Shown here piece by piece: positions 33,872 through 42,380 of a DNA stretch of 64,000 nt. The stretch covers positions 2,866,001 to 2,930,000 of the forward strand of contig NZ_LN831790.1 of assembly GCF_001013905.1 (NCBI RefSeq), given 5' to 3'. The DNA comes from Streptomyces leeuwenhoekii (lineage in GTDB: Bacteria; Actinomycetota; Actinomycetes; Streptomycetales; Streptomycetaceae). The notes beneath the pieces are model-generated. The model made no database searches. It saw only the letters and a list, made by a program, of their open reading frames with translations, and was not told where the DNA came from. A program made the position numbers and the translations under genes. Numbering within the stretch: position 1 is the stretch's first letter; each line of letters starts with the position of its first letter.

Positions 33872-34383
33872 GCGGCCGGCTCGTACGCGGCGGACTGCGT
33901 GATCTGGGGGCAGGAGCGCAGCCACTGGACGAGCAGGTCGCGCGGCCGGTCCAGGTCCGCAGCGACCTTCGGCTGCGGACCTGGGTCGCCGGCCGGACGG
34001 GGGCCGCTCTCCGCGACGCGGGTGGACGACGTCTGGGCCAAGAGAGCAAGGGTGTGCTGGATCCGGCTGGTGAAGTCAGACACCGGCGCCGGGCAGGCGT
34101 GGTGGCGTGCCCAGCGGGCCGTCGCATCGTAAAGGTCGGCCAAGTGCGCGCCGAACGTGGTCAGTCCGAGGCCGGCGCCCGGCTGGAGCTGGACGAAACC
34201 GAGGGCGCGGGCCTGGCCGGTGGCATGGCGCAGGTGGTGCGTGGGGACATCGGCGAGGGTCCGTGACAGGGCGCGCGGTGGGATGGGGCCGTTGTCGTCG
34301 ATCTCGGTGATCAGGCGGATCAGGGCCGGGGAGGACAGCACCGTGCAGGCGCGCTGGACGTCAGCCGTGGTGGGGGTGGTCAT
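33868..34383 (-). CDS. winged-helix regulator-like protein
   Basis: A 171-residue protein whose first 70 residues look like a winged helix of the HxlR/MarR kind (ACTVLSSPALIRLITEIDDN, then RALSRTLADVPTHHLRHATG). The C-terminal part (about 75-170) is helical without known motif. ATG 34383 overlaps the stop of the HxlR gene (ATGA), and its own stop overlaps the MFS start, making one tightly coupled regulator-regulator-exporter unit. Confidence 0.7.
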   Translation of the reverse strand: MTTPTTADVQRACTVLSSPALIRLITEIDDNGPIPPRALSRTLADVPTHHLRHATGQARALGFVQLQPGAGLGLTTFGAHLADLYDATARWARHHACPAPVSDFTSRIQHTLALLAQTSSTRVAESGPRPAGDPGPQPKVAADLDRPRDLLVQWLRSCPQITQSAAYEPAA

Positions 34384-35228
34384 CGGCGTGGTCCTCCTGC
34401 CGGAAGTGCGGGCTTGGGGCGGGACGGGGTGGCGTGGGAGAAGAGGTCGGTGTTCTGCCAGGCCGGCGGTGAGGTCCGGCCGGACCGGATGGGTGCGGGC
34501 GTTGCGGTCGGGGCCAGCCGCGGCTGGTTGCTCACCCACGTCTGCGGCGCCGGTGCGGCGTTCGCGCGGCCCCAGACCGGGTGCTGGGCTGCCTGTTCGA
34601 GGGGCTGTCCTGCGGACCATGCGGAGAGAGCGGCGAGGACGGGTCCGAGGCCGTCGCCGGCGGCGGACAGCCGGTAGGGCCGGCCGCTGCCGGCGGTCTC
34701 GACCAGGCCGTCGGCGACGAGCTGCCGCAGCGGCGGGTAGATGGTGTTCCAGTAGCTGCCGGGCAGGACGAAGCCGGCCAGAGCCCGGCCGCCGGTCTCA
34801 CCCCTGATCTTCAGCGCCCACAGGATCGCGGCGGCGTGCCGCCTGGTCAGGAGCGTGAGGCTGTCCTCGATCTGCTCGATGGCAGGCAGCGGCCGGTCGG
34901 GCTTCTCCAGGTACTGCTCGGCCCAGGTGACGATCAACGGCAGTATCGGTAGCAGCGAGGCCACGCGGTCGGTGTGGCCGTAGGTGACGTGCCGGGGGGC
35001 GTGCACGGTCCGCTCCACGAGCCCGGCATCGCAGAGCGACTGCAGCTTGGGGTGGAGCTGGCCGCTCTGCAGCCAGGGCACCTTGGCCGCGACCTCCGTG
35101 TACCGCAGCGGCCCGCCGGAGAGGGCCAGCAGGATCCGCACGTTCCAGCGCGGCGTGATCATGGCGAGGGCCTCGGTGACCCGGGCGACGTCGGCATCGA
35201 TGTCGGGAGGCAGACCGGTGAGGGCCAA
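34380..35228 (-). CDS. HxlR-family regulator with two winged-helix domains
   Basis: A 282-residue protein. Residues about 15-105 are a typical HxlR domain (ITPRWNVRILLALSGGPLRY, VPWLQSGQLHPKLQSLCDAG). Residues about 120-205 are a second, diverged copy (RRHAAAILWALKIRGETGG, SYWNTIYPPLRQLVADGLVE, RPYRLSAAGDGLG). The duplication makes a single chain able to bind an operator as a pseudo-dimer. The Pro/Arg/Thr tail is like those of other array proteins. It probably represses the downstream MFS gene; inducer unknown. Confidence 0.88.
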   Translation of the reverse strand: MALTGLPPDIDADVARVTEALAMITPRWNVRILLALSGGPLRYTEVAAKVPWLQSGQLHPKLQSLCDAGLVERTVHAPRHVTYGHTDRVASLLPILPLIVTWAEQYLEKPDRPLPAIEQIEDSLTLLTRRHAAAILWALKIRGETGGRALAGFVLPGSYWNTIYPPLRQLVADGLVETAGSGRPYRLSAAGDGLGPVLAALSAWSAGQPLEQAAQHPVWGRANAAPAPQTWVSNQPRLAPTATPAPIRSGRTSPPAWQNTDLFSHATPSRPKPALPAGGPRR

Positions 35229-35265
35229 GGAAGAAGCTCCAGTGAGAGTGACGGAAGACGGCGGG

Positions 35266-35679
35266 TCAGCGGCTCGGTGCGGCGCTCGTGGCCGACACGG
35301 CAGGGGCCGTGGCGACTGCCGTGGAAGGCGGAGCCGGGGGCGGTGCGGACGGGGCGCGTCCCAGGCTTTGCAGCACGGCCAGGGCCGTCGTGGTCTGGCT
35401 GTCCCGGACGGCGACCGCTTCGGCGAGCCAGCGGGCGCAGTTCAGGACGTGCGACACCTCGTGTGTGCCGATCTGCCGCTCGGGGTGGACGAGCTGGGTG
35501 AGGTGGTCGCGGTGGAAGGCGATGCTGCGCTCGGCGACGGCGAGGTCGTGGTGCATGCCCAGGAGGGCGGACAGCATGCCCGGGGGCTGGTCTTGGGCGT
35601 GGGCCTGCAGGTCGGTGAGGGGGGCGCCGTACAGGTCCTCGATGCGTCCGGCTATCTCGGTGGATGTCAGGTGGGGCAA
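35266..35679 (-). CDS. unknown helical protein, 137 aa
   Basis: Start TTG 35679, 10 bases after the preceding stop. The sequence (LTSTEIAGRIEDLYGAPLTD, AVAERSIAFHRDHLTQLVHP) is helical and acidic, with a Pro/Ala tail. It resembles the next two upstream proteins in plan (short motif with LYGAPLTDL or VFGAPVAELYE, then helices), suggesting a small paralogous set. No membrane segment. Role unknown. Confidence 0.7.
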   Translation of the reverse strand: MPHLTSTEIAGRIEDLYGAPLTDLQAHAQDQPPGMLSALLGMHHDLAVAERSIAFHRDHLTQLVHPERQIGTHEVSHVLNCARWLAEAVAVRDSQTTTALAVLQSLGRAPSAPPPAPPSTAVATAPAVSATSAAPSR

Positions 35680-35689
35680 TCGGGGGCTT

Positions 35690-36136
35690 TCATGGTCGGC
35701 GGGCACGGGCCGCCCCGGCACGCGGGGGTGCTGGGGTGGCCGACGGGACGGCGGTGGTGGCAGCCGTCGCCCAACTCGTGCGGAGGAGCCGGGATGACCG
35801 GTCGAAAGGCGGCATGGTGCGCAGCAGCTGGTCGATGGCGCCGCGGTAGCCGTTGCGTGCGTCCAGCGCGGCCTCCAGCCAGTACGTATCCGTCCGCAAG
35901 GCGTCCGCGGACAGGGCGTCCATGTCGCCGTCGGCCCCCATGGCACTGTGCACGCGGTCGCGGACCCGGGCGACCTGCTCCTCTGCCAGGGCGAGGAAGG
36001 ACCGCAGCTCCAGCGCGCGGGTCAGGGCGGGGGATGCGTCGGGGCCGACCGCTGTCTCGTACAGCTCGGCGACCGGGGCGCCGAACACGTCGCGCAGCCG
36101 GCCGTCAGCGGAGCTCGGCTTGAGACGGACACTCAC
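35690..36136 (-). CDS. unknown helical protein, 148 aa
   Basis: Start GTG 36136, overlapping the preceding TGA (GTGA). RLRDVFGAPVAELYETAVGP near the N-terminus parallels RIEDLYGAPLTDLQ in the next gene. Residues about 45-110 are helical with regularly spaced Leu/Ala; the last 25 residues are Pro/Ala/Arg-rich. Part of the set 36594-35266. No function can be assigned. Confidence 0.7.
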   Translation of the reverse strand: MSVRLKPSSADGRLRDVFGAPVAELYETAVGPDASPALTRALELRSFLALAEEQVARVRDRVHSAMGADGDMDALSADALRTDTYWLEAALDARNGYRGAIDQLLRTMPPFDRSSRLLRTSWATAATTAVPSATPAPPRAGAARARRP

Positions 36137-36594
36137 CGCAGCACACCCTTCCCTGCCTGCGGCGCGGTCGCCGGGCGAGGCGGAGCGCTGGTCGGCACGG
36201 CCGGTCCCTGGCGCCTGCCGCGGGCCAGCCGCTCCGTCGCGTCCTGCTGTCCGGGGGCGTGGGGGTCGAGCAGCCACCGGATGACCATGGCTCGCCCGTC
36301 GCGTGCGGTGACGGCCGCGTCGACGCGGTGCGCGAGGTCCAGCGTCGGGTCGTCGACCTCGCTGGGCTGCGACTGAAGGGCGGTGAGCAGATCGTCCTCC
36401 GCCTGGTCGAGTGCCGCCTGTGATTCCAGGAGAAGGCCGTGCCATTTGACGACAACGGTGGCCGTGGGATGGGCCGTTGGTGCCGCATCGACCGCGGCCT
36501 TCAGCCCGTCGAAGCCCATTCCGAAGTGCGCTTCGATCTGCTGGGTGAGCACGCCCACGACATCCTCTGTGCCGCCGGATATGTCGTCGGACAA
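36133..36594 (-). CDS. unknown helical protein, 153 aa
   Basis: Start TTG 36594 with GAGGAG 6 bases upstream. The protein is largely helical (EDVVGVLTQQIEAHFGMGFD, ESQAALDQAEDDLLTALQSQ), with a Pro/Thr/Arg tail. It overlaps the next gene by 4 bases. First of three similar-sized proteins. No family recognised. Confidence 0.7.
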   Translation of the reverse strand: MSDDISGGTEDVVGVLTQQIEAHFGMGFDGLKAAVDAAPTAHPTATVVVKWHGLLLESQAALDQAEDDLLTALQSQPSEVDDPTLDLAHRVDAAVTARDGRAMVIRWLLDPHAPGQQDATERLARGRRQGPAVPTSAPPRPATAPQAGKGVLR

Positions 36595-36693
36595 GGAGAA
36601 CTCCTCTGCAAAAGGCGCGGGCGCGGGTGTTCAAGGGGGGAAAGAAAGTCGGCGGTTGAGTTATGCGCTCAGCGCCGTGGGCGAGTTGAGCCG

Positions 36694-37047
36694 TCAGCTC
36701 AGGCACATGCGGACGTCCCGGTAGACGTAGGTGCCGGACACCCAGCCCTTTACTCCGGTGGTCCTGTCCGTGATGTAGTGCCAGTTTCCGCTGGTCCGGT
36801 GGACGGTGAACTTGTGGCTCTTGTAGAGGATGCCGACCGCGGTGGACTTCGTGGTGGCCTTGGAGCGGATGGTCACGGCACTGGCGTGCACCTTGTACGG
36901 GAGCGGCGGCAGGTTATGACAGCTGCTGGCGCGGGCAGCCGTTGCCGCGGTGGTGACGGGTGCCGCACTGGCAGTGGTGGCGGACAGTACCGGCAGCGCG
37001 AGTGCGCCGATCATCGCTGCGGATATGGCAATTCGGGTGGAGCGCAT
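36694..37047 (-). CDS. secreted SH3-domain protein
   Basis: A 117-residue protein. The ATG at 37047 has GGAGG upstream; an earlier in-frame ATG would put extra residues before the signal. The signal peptide is clear (MRSTRIAISAAMIGALALPV, cleavage near SASA). The mature part is one bacterial SH3 domain (KVHASAVTIRSKATTKSTAV, WHYITDRTTGVKGWVSGTYV) with a Cys near each end that may pair. SH3b proteins bind wall peptides. It has more space on both sides than its neighbours and may have its own promoter. Confidence 0.85.
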   Translation of the reverse strand: MRSTRIAISAAMIGALALPVLSATTASAAPVTTAATAARASSCHNLPPLPYKVHASAVTIRSKATTKSTAVGILYKSHKFTVHRTSGNWHYITDRTTGVKGWVSGTYVYRDVRMCLS

Positions 37048-37190
37048 GCGGAAGAAACCTCCAGGAGGCATAGGGGTGCGTGGAAGGCGCCGTGGGAGTT
37101 ATCCCGGCGGCAATAAGGATCCGGAGAATCGCCGGTTTGGCTAACCGGCGATCGTCGGCTATGTTTCGCCGCGGTCCCCGGCCTTGGCGC

Positions 37191-37934
37191 TCAACACGAC
37201 CGGCCGGGCGGACGCGGAGCAGGGGCCTTCGGCAAGCCGGCCGGGCGGGTAGCCGCGGCTGCCCGGCGGACCGGCGGGAGAGGGCCGGCCTCGCCGGTGA
37301 GCCGGTCCTGGCACCACAGCAGGGCGTCGTCGGCCGTGTCGAAACCGCCCTCGCGCAGGGTGTGCCTCCACGCTTCGGTGTCGACCTCCTCGACGACCAC
37401 GCGGTACGGGGAGGGGGCTTGCTCGTCGAGAGCGCGCAGGACCACGACGGTGACCATGTCGTCCGGGTAGTCGCTGGTGTAGGAGTAGCCCATCGCGTAG
37501 TGGTTGCCGTCACCTGCCAGGCGGTGCTCCAGTGCCCGCGTCGCCTCGTCCGCCGGCGGTGACCACAGCTCGGGGTTGAGGCTGATGGCGTCGCGCGGGC
37601 AGCCGCGGCGGATGAGCCAGGACTGCGCCATCGCGGGCAGCGGCATCGTGGCCCGCTCGAAATTGAATGTCTTCTTCTGCTGGTCGCGTTGAAGGTGGAC
37701 AGCGACCAGCTGCGGCATACCGGGGTGTCCCCAGGTGGCGGTGCGGTCGAACAGGACGTAGTAGCTGTGGCCGTTGGTGGTGTGGTGCTCGGCGAGGGGG
37801 ACGAGCATGTCCTCGCGGACAGCGACCTGGCGGTAGAAGTCGCGGCAGACCTGTTCGTCGGCGTCGAGGTCGTCCAGGTCGAAATCGACTGCGGGGATGG
37901 GCTTGCGTGCGGGCGCCGGTTCGGCGGGGGACAA
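37191..37934 (-). CDS. unknown protein, 247 aa
   Basis: Start TTG 37934 with AAAGG 6 bases upstream; the frame is open upstream but without protein-like residues. After a Pro/Ala-rich start, residues about 25-215 are a mixed globular region (VCRDFYRQVAVREDMLVPLA, YYVLFDRTATWGHPGMPQLV, YAMGYSYTSDYPDDMVTVVV) with several aromatic residues. The tail is Pro/Arg/Ala-rich. No membrane segment and no domain recognised. Confidence 0.75.
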   Translation of the reverse strand: MSPAEPAPARKPIPAVDFDLDDLDADEQVCRDFYRQVAVREDMLVPLAEHHTTNGHSYYVLFDRTATWGHPGMPQLVAVHLQRDQQKKTFNFERATMPLPAMAQSWLIRRGCPRDAISLNPELWSPPADEATRALEHRLAGDGNHYAMGYSYTSDYPDDMVTVVVLRALDEQAPSPYRVVVEEVDTEAWRHTLREGGFDTADDALLWCQDRLTGEAGPLPPVRRAAAATRPAGLPKAPAPRPPGRSC

Positions 37935-37954
37935 TAAGGGCCTTTCGGTGTGGT

Positions 37955-38260
37955 TCAGCGCCGCCGGGGTGAGGTGGACGGCCATGCCCCTGGCCGGGCC
38001 GGAGGCTGCGGTGCCTGGGCCGTGGGCGGTCGGCGGGCGGCGGACAGGGCGGCGCGGCCCGCGTCGGTCACGGTGACCGGCTGCCCGGCGTGCATCGGGT
38101 GGCTGCTGCAGGTGGGCGTAGGGGATGCGGGTGCCGGAGGCGGTGACCACGGACCTGCGCTGGGTCAGCAGATGCTCGTGCAGCTTGGCTCCGCCGGCGA
38201 TGGCCAGCAGTGCCGCCTGATCAACAGCCGAGAGTGGGTGCTCTCCACTGCCCGGGGCCG
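37955..38260 (-). pseudogene. frameshifted remnant of a small winged-helix-like protein
   Basis: After the stop of the 119-aa gene, one frame reads LSAVDQAALLAIAGGAKLHE and TASGTRIPYAHLQQ; a second frame continues with HAGQPVTVTDAGRAALSAAR and ends at 37955. Together these look like the small proteins of Streptomyces elements that end in QPVTLTDAGRAALTA, but with a deletion or shift in the middle and no usable start. Inference from pattern memory. Confidence 0.4.
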
Positions 38261-38261
38261 T

Positions 38262-38621
38262 TCAGGTGGCGGCCTCGATCGGTTCCAAGGCGGCGAGCAC
38301 CCGCCGCGCGGCTGCATCGCGTGCGTCGGCGGCCTCCTCCAGCTGGTCCACGGTGCGGTCGATCCGCTCGAAGAGGGCGGCGTCGACGGGGAACTCCCCG
38401 GAGGACAGCCGGTGCAGAAGGGTGCGGTAGAAGGTCACCCCGGTTTCGGCCTGGGCCAGTTCGCGGTGCCGGTCGACCAGGAGGGTGTGCGGCTCGTCGA
38501 GGAGGCCGCGGTCGCGGCGGGTCCACAGGGTGTCCACGGCATGGCCGGTCACGGCCTCGATGCGGTGGTCGAGCGGGGAAACCACGCACCGGACTGCTGC
38601 CGGCGCGGGCTCAGAGGGCAT
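38262..38621 (-). CDS. unknown helical protein, 119 aa
   Basis: ATG 38621, 14 bases after the preceding stop. All helical and charged (LVDRHRELAQAETGVTFYRT, DRTVDQLEEAADARDAAARR). It could be a partner of the RelE-like protein coded just upstream, but it lacks an obvious DNA-binding antitoxin domain. No family recognised. Confidence 0.7.
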   Translation of the reverse strand: MPSEPAPAAVRCVVSPLDHRIEAVTGHAVDTLWTRRDRGLLDEPHTLLVDRHRELAQAETGVTFYRTLLHRLSSGEFPVDAALFERIDRTVDQLEEAADARDAAARRVLAALEPIEAAT

Positions 38622-38635
38622 GGGTCTCCCTGTCG

Positions 38636-39115
38636 TCAGCGGATGGGGCGGTGTGAGGGGGCGGGCCGAGGCAGGGCCGGCACGGCGGAGGACGGCGGTC
38701 CCGGTTGCGGTACCGGTCTCCTGGCCGTCAGCTGCGGGGAGCGGGAGCGGGCCGCGTGCGTGCGGGCGCTCACGGGCCGGCGGGTCATGCCCAGGCGGCG
38801 TCCGACCTCGTCGTAGACATCGTTGCCCGCCCGCGGCCGGATCGCGACGACGTGGATCTCCTGCCGGTACGCGCTGGATTCCGGTGCCGGACGTACGGCG
38901 TAGACCACTCGCCAGTCCTTCCGGGCGTCCACGAACAGCTTGCGGTAGCCCTCCAGGTCACCGTCGAGACGCAGCCCGAAGCGCTGGGCGTTCACGACTT
39001 CCTGCAGGTAGGCCAGGGTGAGGTCCCGGATGTCGCCGGGGGCCTGCAGGAGGTCGGTCAGAGCTCGGGGATCAAAGCTCAGGCCGAAGGCCGGCCGCTG
39101 TTGCTCCTCGCTCAT
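38636..39115 (-). CDS. RelE/ParE-like protein (toxin fold)
   Basis: A 159-residue protein. Residues about 10-105 have the RelE/ParE pattern: a helical start, then LEGYRKLFVDARKDWRVVYA and EIHVVAIRPRAGNDVYDEVG. RelE-type toxins cut mRNA in the ribosome; the Arg/Lys spacing is compatible, but the catalytic set cannot be confirmed. The last 50 residues are a Pro/Arg/Ser tail not seen in classic toxins. ATG overlaps the DUF4913 stop (ATGA). No canonical antitoxin gene is adjacent. Confidence 0.75.
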   Translation of the reverse strand: MSEEQQRPAFGLSFDPRALTDLLQAPGDIRDLTLAYLQEVVNAQRFGLRLDGDLEGYRKLFVDARKDWRVVYAVRPAPESSAYRQEIHVVAIRPRAGNDVYDEVGRRLGMTRRPVSARTHAARSRSPQLTARRPVPQPGPPSSAVPALPRPAPSHRPIR

Positions 39116-39756
39116 GACGTCTGCTTGTCCGGTTCACCACCGGACGGCTCCGGCTCGGTCGCCTTCTCCGTGCGCGCGGACGGTGGCGGGCCGGGCAGAA
39201 GACGATGTGCGGGCCGGTCGGGAGAGGTCATGCAGGCCGACAGCGGTCCGCCGGGCGCACGGATCGCGGCGATGGCGTGGGTGAGGAAGTCGCGGTGCCA
39301 CACGAACATGCCGGCCAGGCCCGCCTCGGGGTCCTTGTGCTGCTGGTAGGCAAGCCACAGGGCATGCAGCCAGGCGACGACGTCGCTGTGCTCCTGCCAC
39401 TGCAGGCACCAGGGCGCTGCGGTGGTGACCTCGGCCCCGTAGACCGGCAGGAGGAAGTCGTCCACCCAGTCCGACAGCGCGTCCAGCTCGTCCTCGTACG
39501 CCTCCCCCTCCAGCTCCAGGATGGGGCGCGGCTCCGGCGGAGCAGCCACCGCCGGCCCCTCGAACCCCGGCATGCTGAACGCGGCGAACGGCGACGGGGG
39601 GACAGGTGTGGAGGCCAGGTGGTCGAGCTGCCGGGCCTGCTGCGCCGACTGCTCCATCAGCCGCCGGACGCTCGCCTCGATCCCTTCCAGGTGGGGATCG
39701 GGGATACGGACCGGCTCCAACTCCCCGCCGACCGGGGGTTCTACGGATTCAGGCAT
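39112..39756 (-). CDS. DUF4913 protein
   Basis: A 214-residue protein; residues about 85-190 fit DUF4913 as I remember it: WVDDFLLPVYGAEVTTAAPW, WLHALWLAYQQHKDPEAGL, VWHRDFLTHAIAAIRAPGGP. DUF4913 proteins are common on actinobacterial plasmids and conjugative elements and have no known role. The N-terminal 80 residues are Pro- and Glu-rich with a helix. First gene of the leftward array; its promoter should lie in 39757-39902. Confidence 0.85.
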   Translation of the reverse strand: MPESVEPPVGGELEPVRIPDPHLEGIEASVRRLMEQSAQQARQLDHLASTPVPPSPFAAFSMPGFEGPAVAAPPEPRPILELEGEAYEDELDALSDWVDDFLLPVYGAEVTTAAPWCLQWQEHSDVVAWLHALWLAYQQHKDPEAGLAGMFVWHRDFLTHAIAAIRAPGGPLSACMTSPDRPAHRLLPGPPPSARTEKATEPEPSGGEPDKQTS

Positions 39757-39902
39757 CAGAGCAATGGCCTCCTAAGCCATAGGGAATGAGGGGGGCGGAA
39801 GCGGTGACGAGCACACCCCTTCTCGCCTGACGGCAAGCGTGTGGCGGGGAGCCAGCCCCAGGAAACAGGCCGACTTTCGCCGTCAGAAACGCCGGTGCGG
39901 AG

Positions 39903-40658
39903 TCAGGCGGTCAGGCCCACGTCGTCCTGGGTGAGGGTTTCCTGGATTGTCTCCATGAGCCGGTCGGTCGCGACGGAGGCATAGTGCTCGGTCTTCTCCA
40001 CACCGATGAAGTCCCGGCCTTCGAGCAGGGCGGCGACACCGGTCGATCCGGAACCGGCGCAGAAATCCAGCACGGTGCCGCCTTCGGGGCAGATCTTGAC
40101 CAGCTCGCGCATCACCTCGACAGGCTTTTGCGTGATGTGCTGGCGCTTGGATCCCGACGGCTGGGAGGCACTGTAGAGGCCCGGCAGATAAACGGGGTTG
40201 CGGGAGGCGTCGATCGCGCCCTTGGACGCCCACACGACGAACTCGCAGTTCTGGGTGAAGCGGCCCTTCTGGGGCCGGGCTTGTGGCTTGTGCCAGGCCA
40301 GGACGCCGCGCCACAGCCAGCCGGCCGCCTGGATCGCATCCGTCGTGACAGGAAGCTGGCGCCAGTCGGTGAACAGCAACGCCGTCCCGCCGGTCTTCGT
40401 GAGCCGGTGGGCTTCGGTCATGATCTGCGTCAGCCAGAACCCGTAGCTGCGCTGATCCATGTTCTCGCCGGTGAAGTCCGGCAGCGTGTGCTTGGCGTCG
40501 GCGGAGGTGTACTTCTGCTTCGCGCTGCGGGAGGTGCGCTCCTTTGCTGTCCGGCCGCCGGAGTTGTATGGCGGGTCGGTGATCACGGAGTCGACGCAGT
40601 CGTCCGGCAGGTCGGTGAGGACGCTGAGGGCGTCACCCTGGTGGAGGGAAAAAGGCAA
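39903..40658 (-). CDS. orphan site-specific DNA methyltransferase (beta class)
   Basis: A 251-residue amino-methyltransferase. DPPY at 28-31 (motif IV) precedes FCAGSGSTG at 199-207 (motif I, AdoMet binding), the order of the beta class, which makes N6-methyladenine or N4-methylcytosine. The start is set at TTG 40658 because related proteins begin MPF.LHxGDAL; no clear ribosome site is seen. No restriction endonuclease gene is nearby, so it probably protects the element during transfer or alters regulation. Confidence 0.88.
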   Translation of the reverse strand: MPFSLHQGDALSVLTDLPDDCVDSVITDPPYNSGGRTAKERTSRSAKQKYTSADAKHTLPDFTGENMDQRSYGFWLTQIMTEAHRLTKTGGTALLFTDWRQLPVTTDAIQAAGWLWRGVLAWHKPQARPQKGRFTQNCEFVVWASKGAIDASRNPVYLPGLYSASQPSGSKRQHITQKPVEVMRELVKICPEGGTVLDFCAGSGSTGVAALLEGRDFIGVEKTEHYASVATDRLMETIQETLTQDDVGLTA

Positions 40659-41169
40659 AGAGGAACCCCGATTCGGGTGGACGTGCGCAGGGGACTCACC
40701 TCGCGCTGGATTCCCCGGGGGCCGGAAAATGGGCACGCAGGAGCCCATGGCCGCAGGCCGGATGGCGAGGGGAGTCCCAAAAGCGTAGAGGCGAATCGGC
40801 CGACGACCAAGAAGTACCCGGCTGACGGGTCGGATTCCGGACCCTCGCCCCGACTTTTTGGTCGTCGGCCGATTCGGGCCTATCGTTTTTGAACCGCCCG
40901 GCACACCGCCGCCGGCTGTCTCCCACCCTGCCTCGCGGAGGTTTCCCCTGCCCTGGCCCCGGCATCTCTAACACGTCTCCCGGCCCGCCGAGCGAGCGGC
41001 AACTCGCTCACGTCGGCCAGCATTTCCAATCGCCTCATCCCGGCCTGCCGCGCTCTTCCACCGCACCGCGCGTCCGCGGCATGCCGGACACCACCTTCAA
41101 GGACTGCCGCATGACGCCCCTTCACCCGCCCCCGTCCAAGACCGGTGATCTGCGAGCGGGCCGTCCAGG
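40659..41169. other. 511-base divergent intergenic region with a long inverted repeat
   Basis: It separates the leftward methyltransferase from the rightward transfer operon and should carry promoters for both. It contains a 19-bp inverted repeat (40792-40876). No gene is supported. I cannot place -10/-35 boxes confidently. Confidence 0.5.
40792..40876. repeat. 19-bp perfect inverted repeat, 47-bp spacer
   Basis: CGAATCGGCCGACGACCAA at 40792-40810 is the exact reverse complement of 40858-40876. The spacer includes a T5 run next to the right arm. It sits between divergent units, so a paired operator or a DNA-methylation or recombination site is possible; a terminator with such a large loop is less likely. 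Confidence 0.85.
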
Positions 41170-42288
41170 TTGAAGGCACTCGCCGCCGGTATCGGCGTCG
41201 TCTTCCTCTCCCCGCTTCTCCTGGGCGGCGCGGCCATGATGATGGCCACCTCCAGCGAAGCCGCCGCCCAGAACGCCGCGTCCTTCCAATGCCTGGCCGA
41301 CCTGGACACGGACAAGATCAGCGAGCAGGTCGCCAAGATCCTCGACGGTGCGGACGCTTCCGGCGTGCGCATCAAGGGATTGGACCTGCCCGGTGAGCAG
41401 ATTCCGCACGCGCAGACCATCGTCGCCACCGGCATCAGCCTCGGCGTACCCCGGCGCGGCCAGATCGTCGCCCTGGCCACCGCCATGCAGGAAAGCCGCC
41501 TGCGCAACCTGGCCTACGGTGACCGGGACTCCCTCGGCCTGTTCCAGCAGCGGCCCAGCCAGGGCTGGGGCACCGCCGACCAGATCCGCGACCCCGTCTA
41601 CGCCAGTACGAAGTTCTACGAAGCGCTGCTGAAGGTCCACGGCTGGCAGCAGATGACGATCACGCAGGCAGCGCAGGCCGTGCAGAAGTCCGGCTACCCG
41701 GACGCGTACGCGCAGTGGGAGCCCCTGGCGACCGCGCTACAGAAGGCCATCGCCGCAACGTTCCCCGGCCGCGGAGAGGACGACGCCGGCCAGGCCGACG
41801 AGGAGCCGACCACCGTGTCCGGCTGCACCACGAACGACGGTTCCTCCTTCGGGCCGATCCCCGAAGGCGCGGTCCCCAAGGGGTACGAGATCCCGAAGGG
41901 CACCGACCCGCGGGCCAGGACAGCGATCGTCTGGGCGATGCACCAGCTGGGCACGATGTACCAGTGGGGCGGCTCCTGCACCGACCCGCACGGCCCGGAC
42001 GCCATGGCCCGCTGCGACTGCAGCTCGCTGATGCAGCAGGCGTACAAGCACGCCGGCATCGCTCTGTCCCGCACCACGTACACGCAGGTCCACGAGGGCA
42101 AGGCCGTCTCACCGAAGGCTCTCAAGCCGGGTGATCTGCTCTTCAGCCGCGGCAGCGCCGCCCTCCCGGAGCACGTCGGCATGTACATCGGTGAGGGCCT
42201 GGTCATCGAAGCGCCGCGCACCGGCAAGCCGGTCCGGATCACGCCGCTGAAGGACTGGGACGTCCTCGCCGCCCGCCGCGTCCTCTGA
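41170..42288 (+). CDS. conjugation peptidoglycan hydrolase (lysozyme-like + NlpC/P60)
   Basis: A 372-residue wall-degrading enzyme starting at TTG 41170. Residues 8-27 are a signal/anchor. Residues about 75-200 are a lysozyme-like glycosidase domain with likely acid E108 (ATAMQESRLRN) and GLFQQRPSQGWG. Residues about 245-372 are NlpC/P60 with Cys284 (DCSSL) and His335 (EHVGMYIG). Such two-domain enzymes open the wall for Gram-positive conjugation channels. It is the first gene of the rightward transfer operon. Confidence 0.9.
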   Translation: MKALAAGIGVVFLSPLLLGGAAMMMATSSEAAAQNAASFQCLADLDTDKISEQVAKILDGADASGVRIKGLDLPGEQIPHAQTIVATGISLGVPRRGQIVALATAMQESRLRNLAYGDRDSLGLFQQRPSQGWGTADQIRDPVYASTKFYEALLKVHGWQQMTITQAAQAVQKSGYPDAYAQWEPLATALQKAIAATFPGRGEDDAGQADEEPTTVSGCTTNDGSSFGPIPEGAVPKGYEIPKGTDPRARTAIVWAMHQLGTMYQWGGSCTDPHGPDAMARCDCSSLMQQAYKHAGIALSRTTYTQVHEGKAVSPKALKPGDLLFSRGSAALPEHVGMYIGEGLVIEAPRTGKPVRITPLKDWDVLAARRVL

Positions 42289-42380
42289 CCCGATCCCGCT
42301 TCTCGCGCCCCGCCCCCTTCCACTTCCCCGCCGCGGCAGGCCCCGCTTTGGCCTGCGCACGCAAGGAGCCCGCCATCCCC

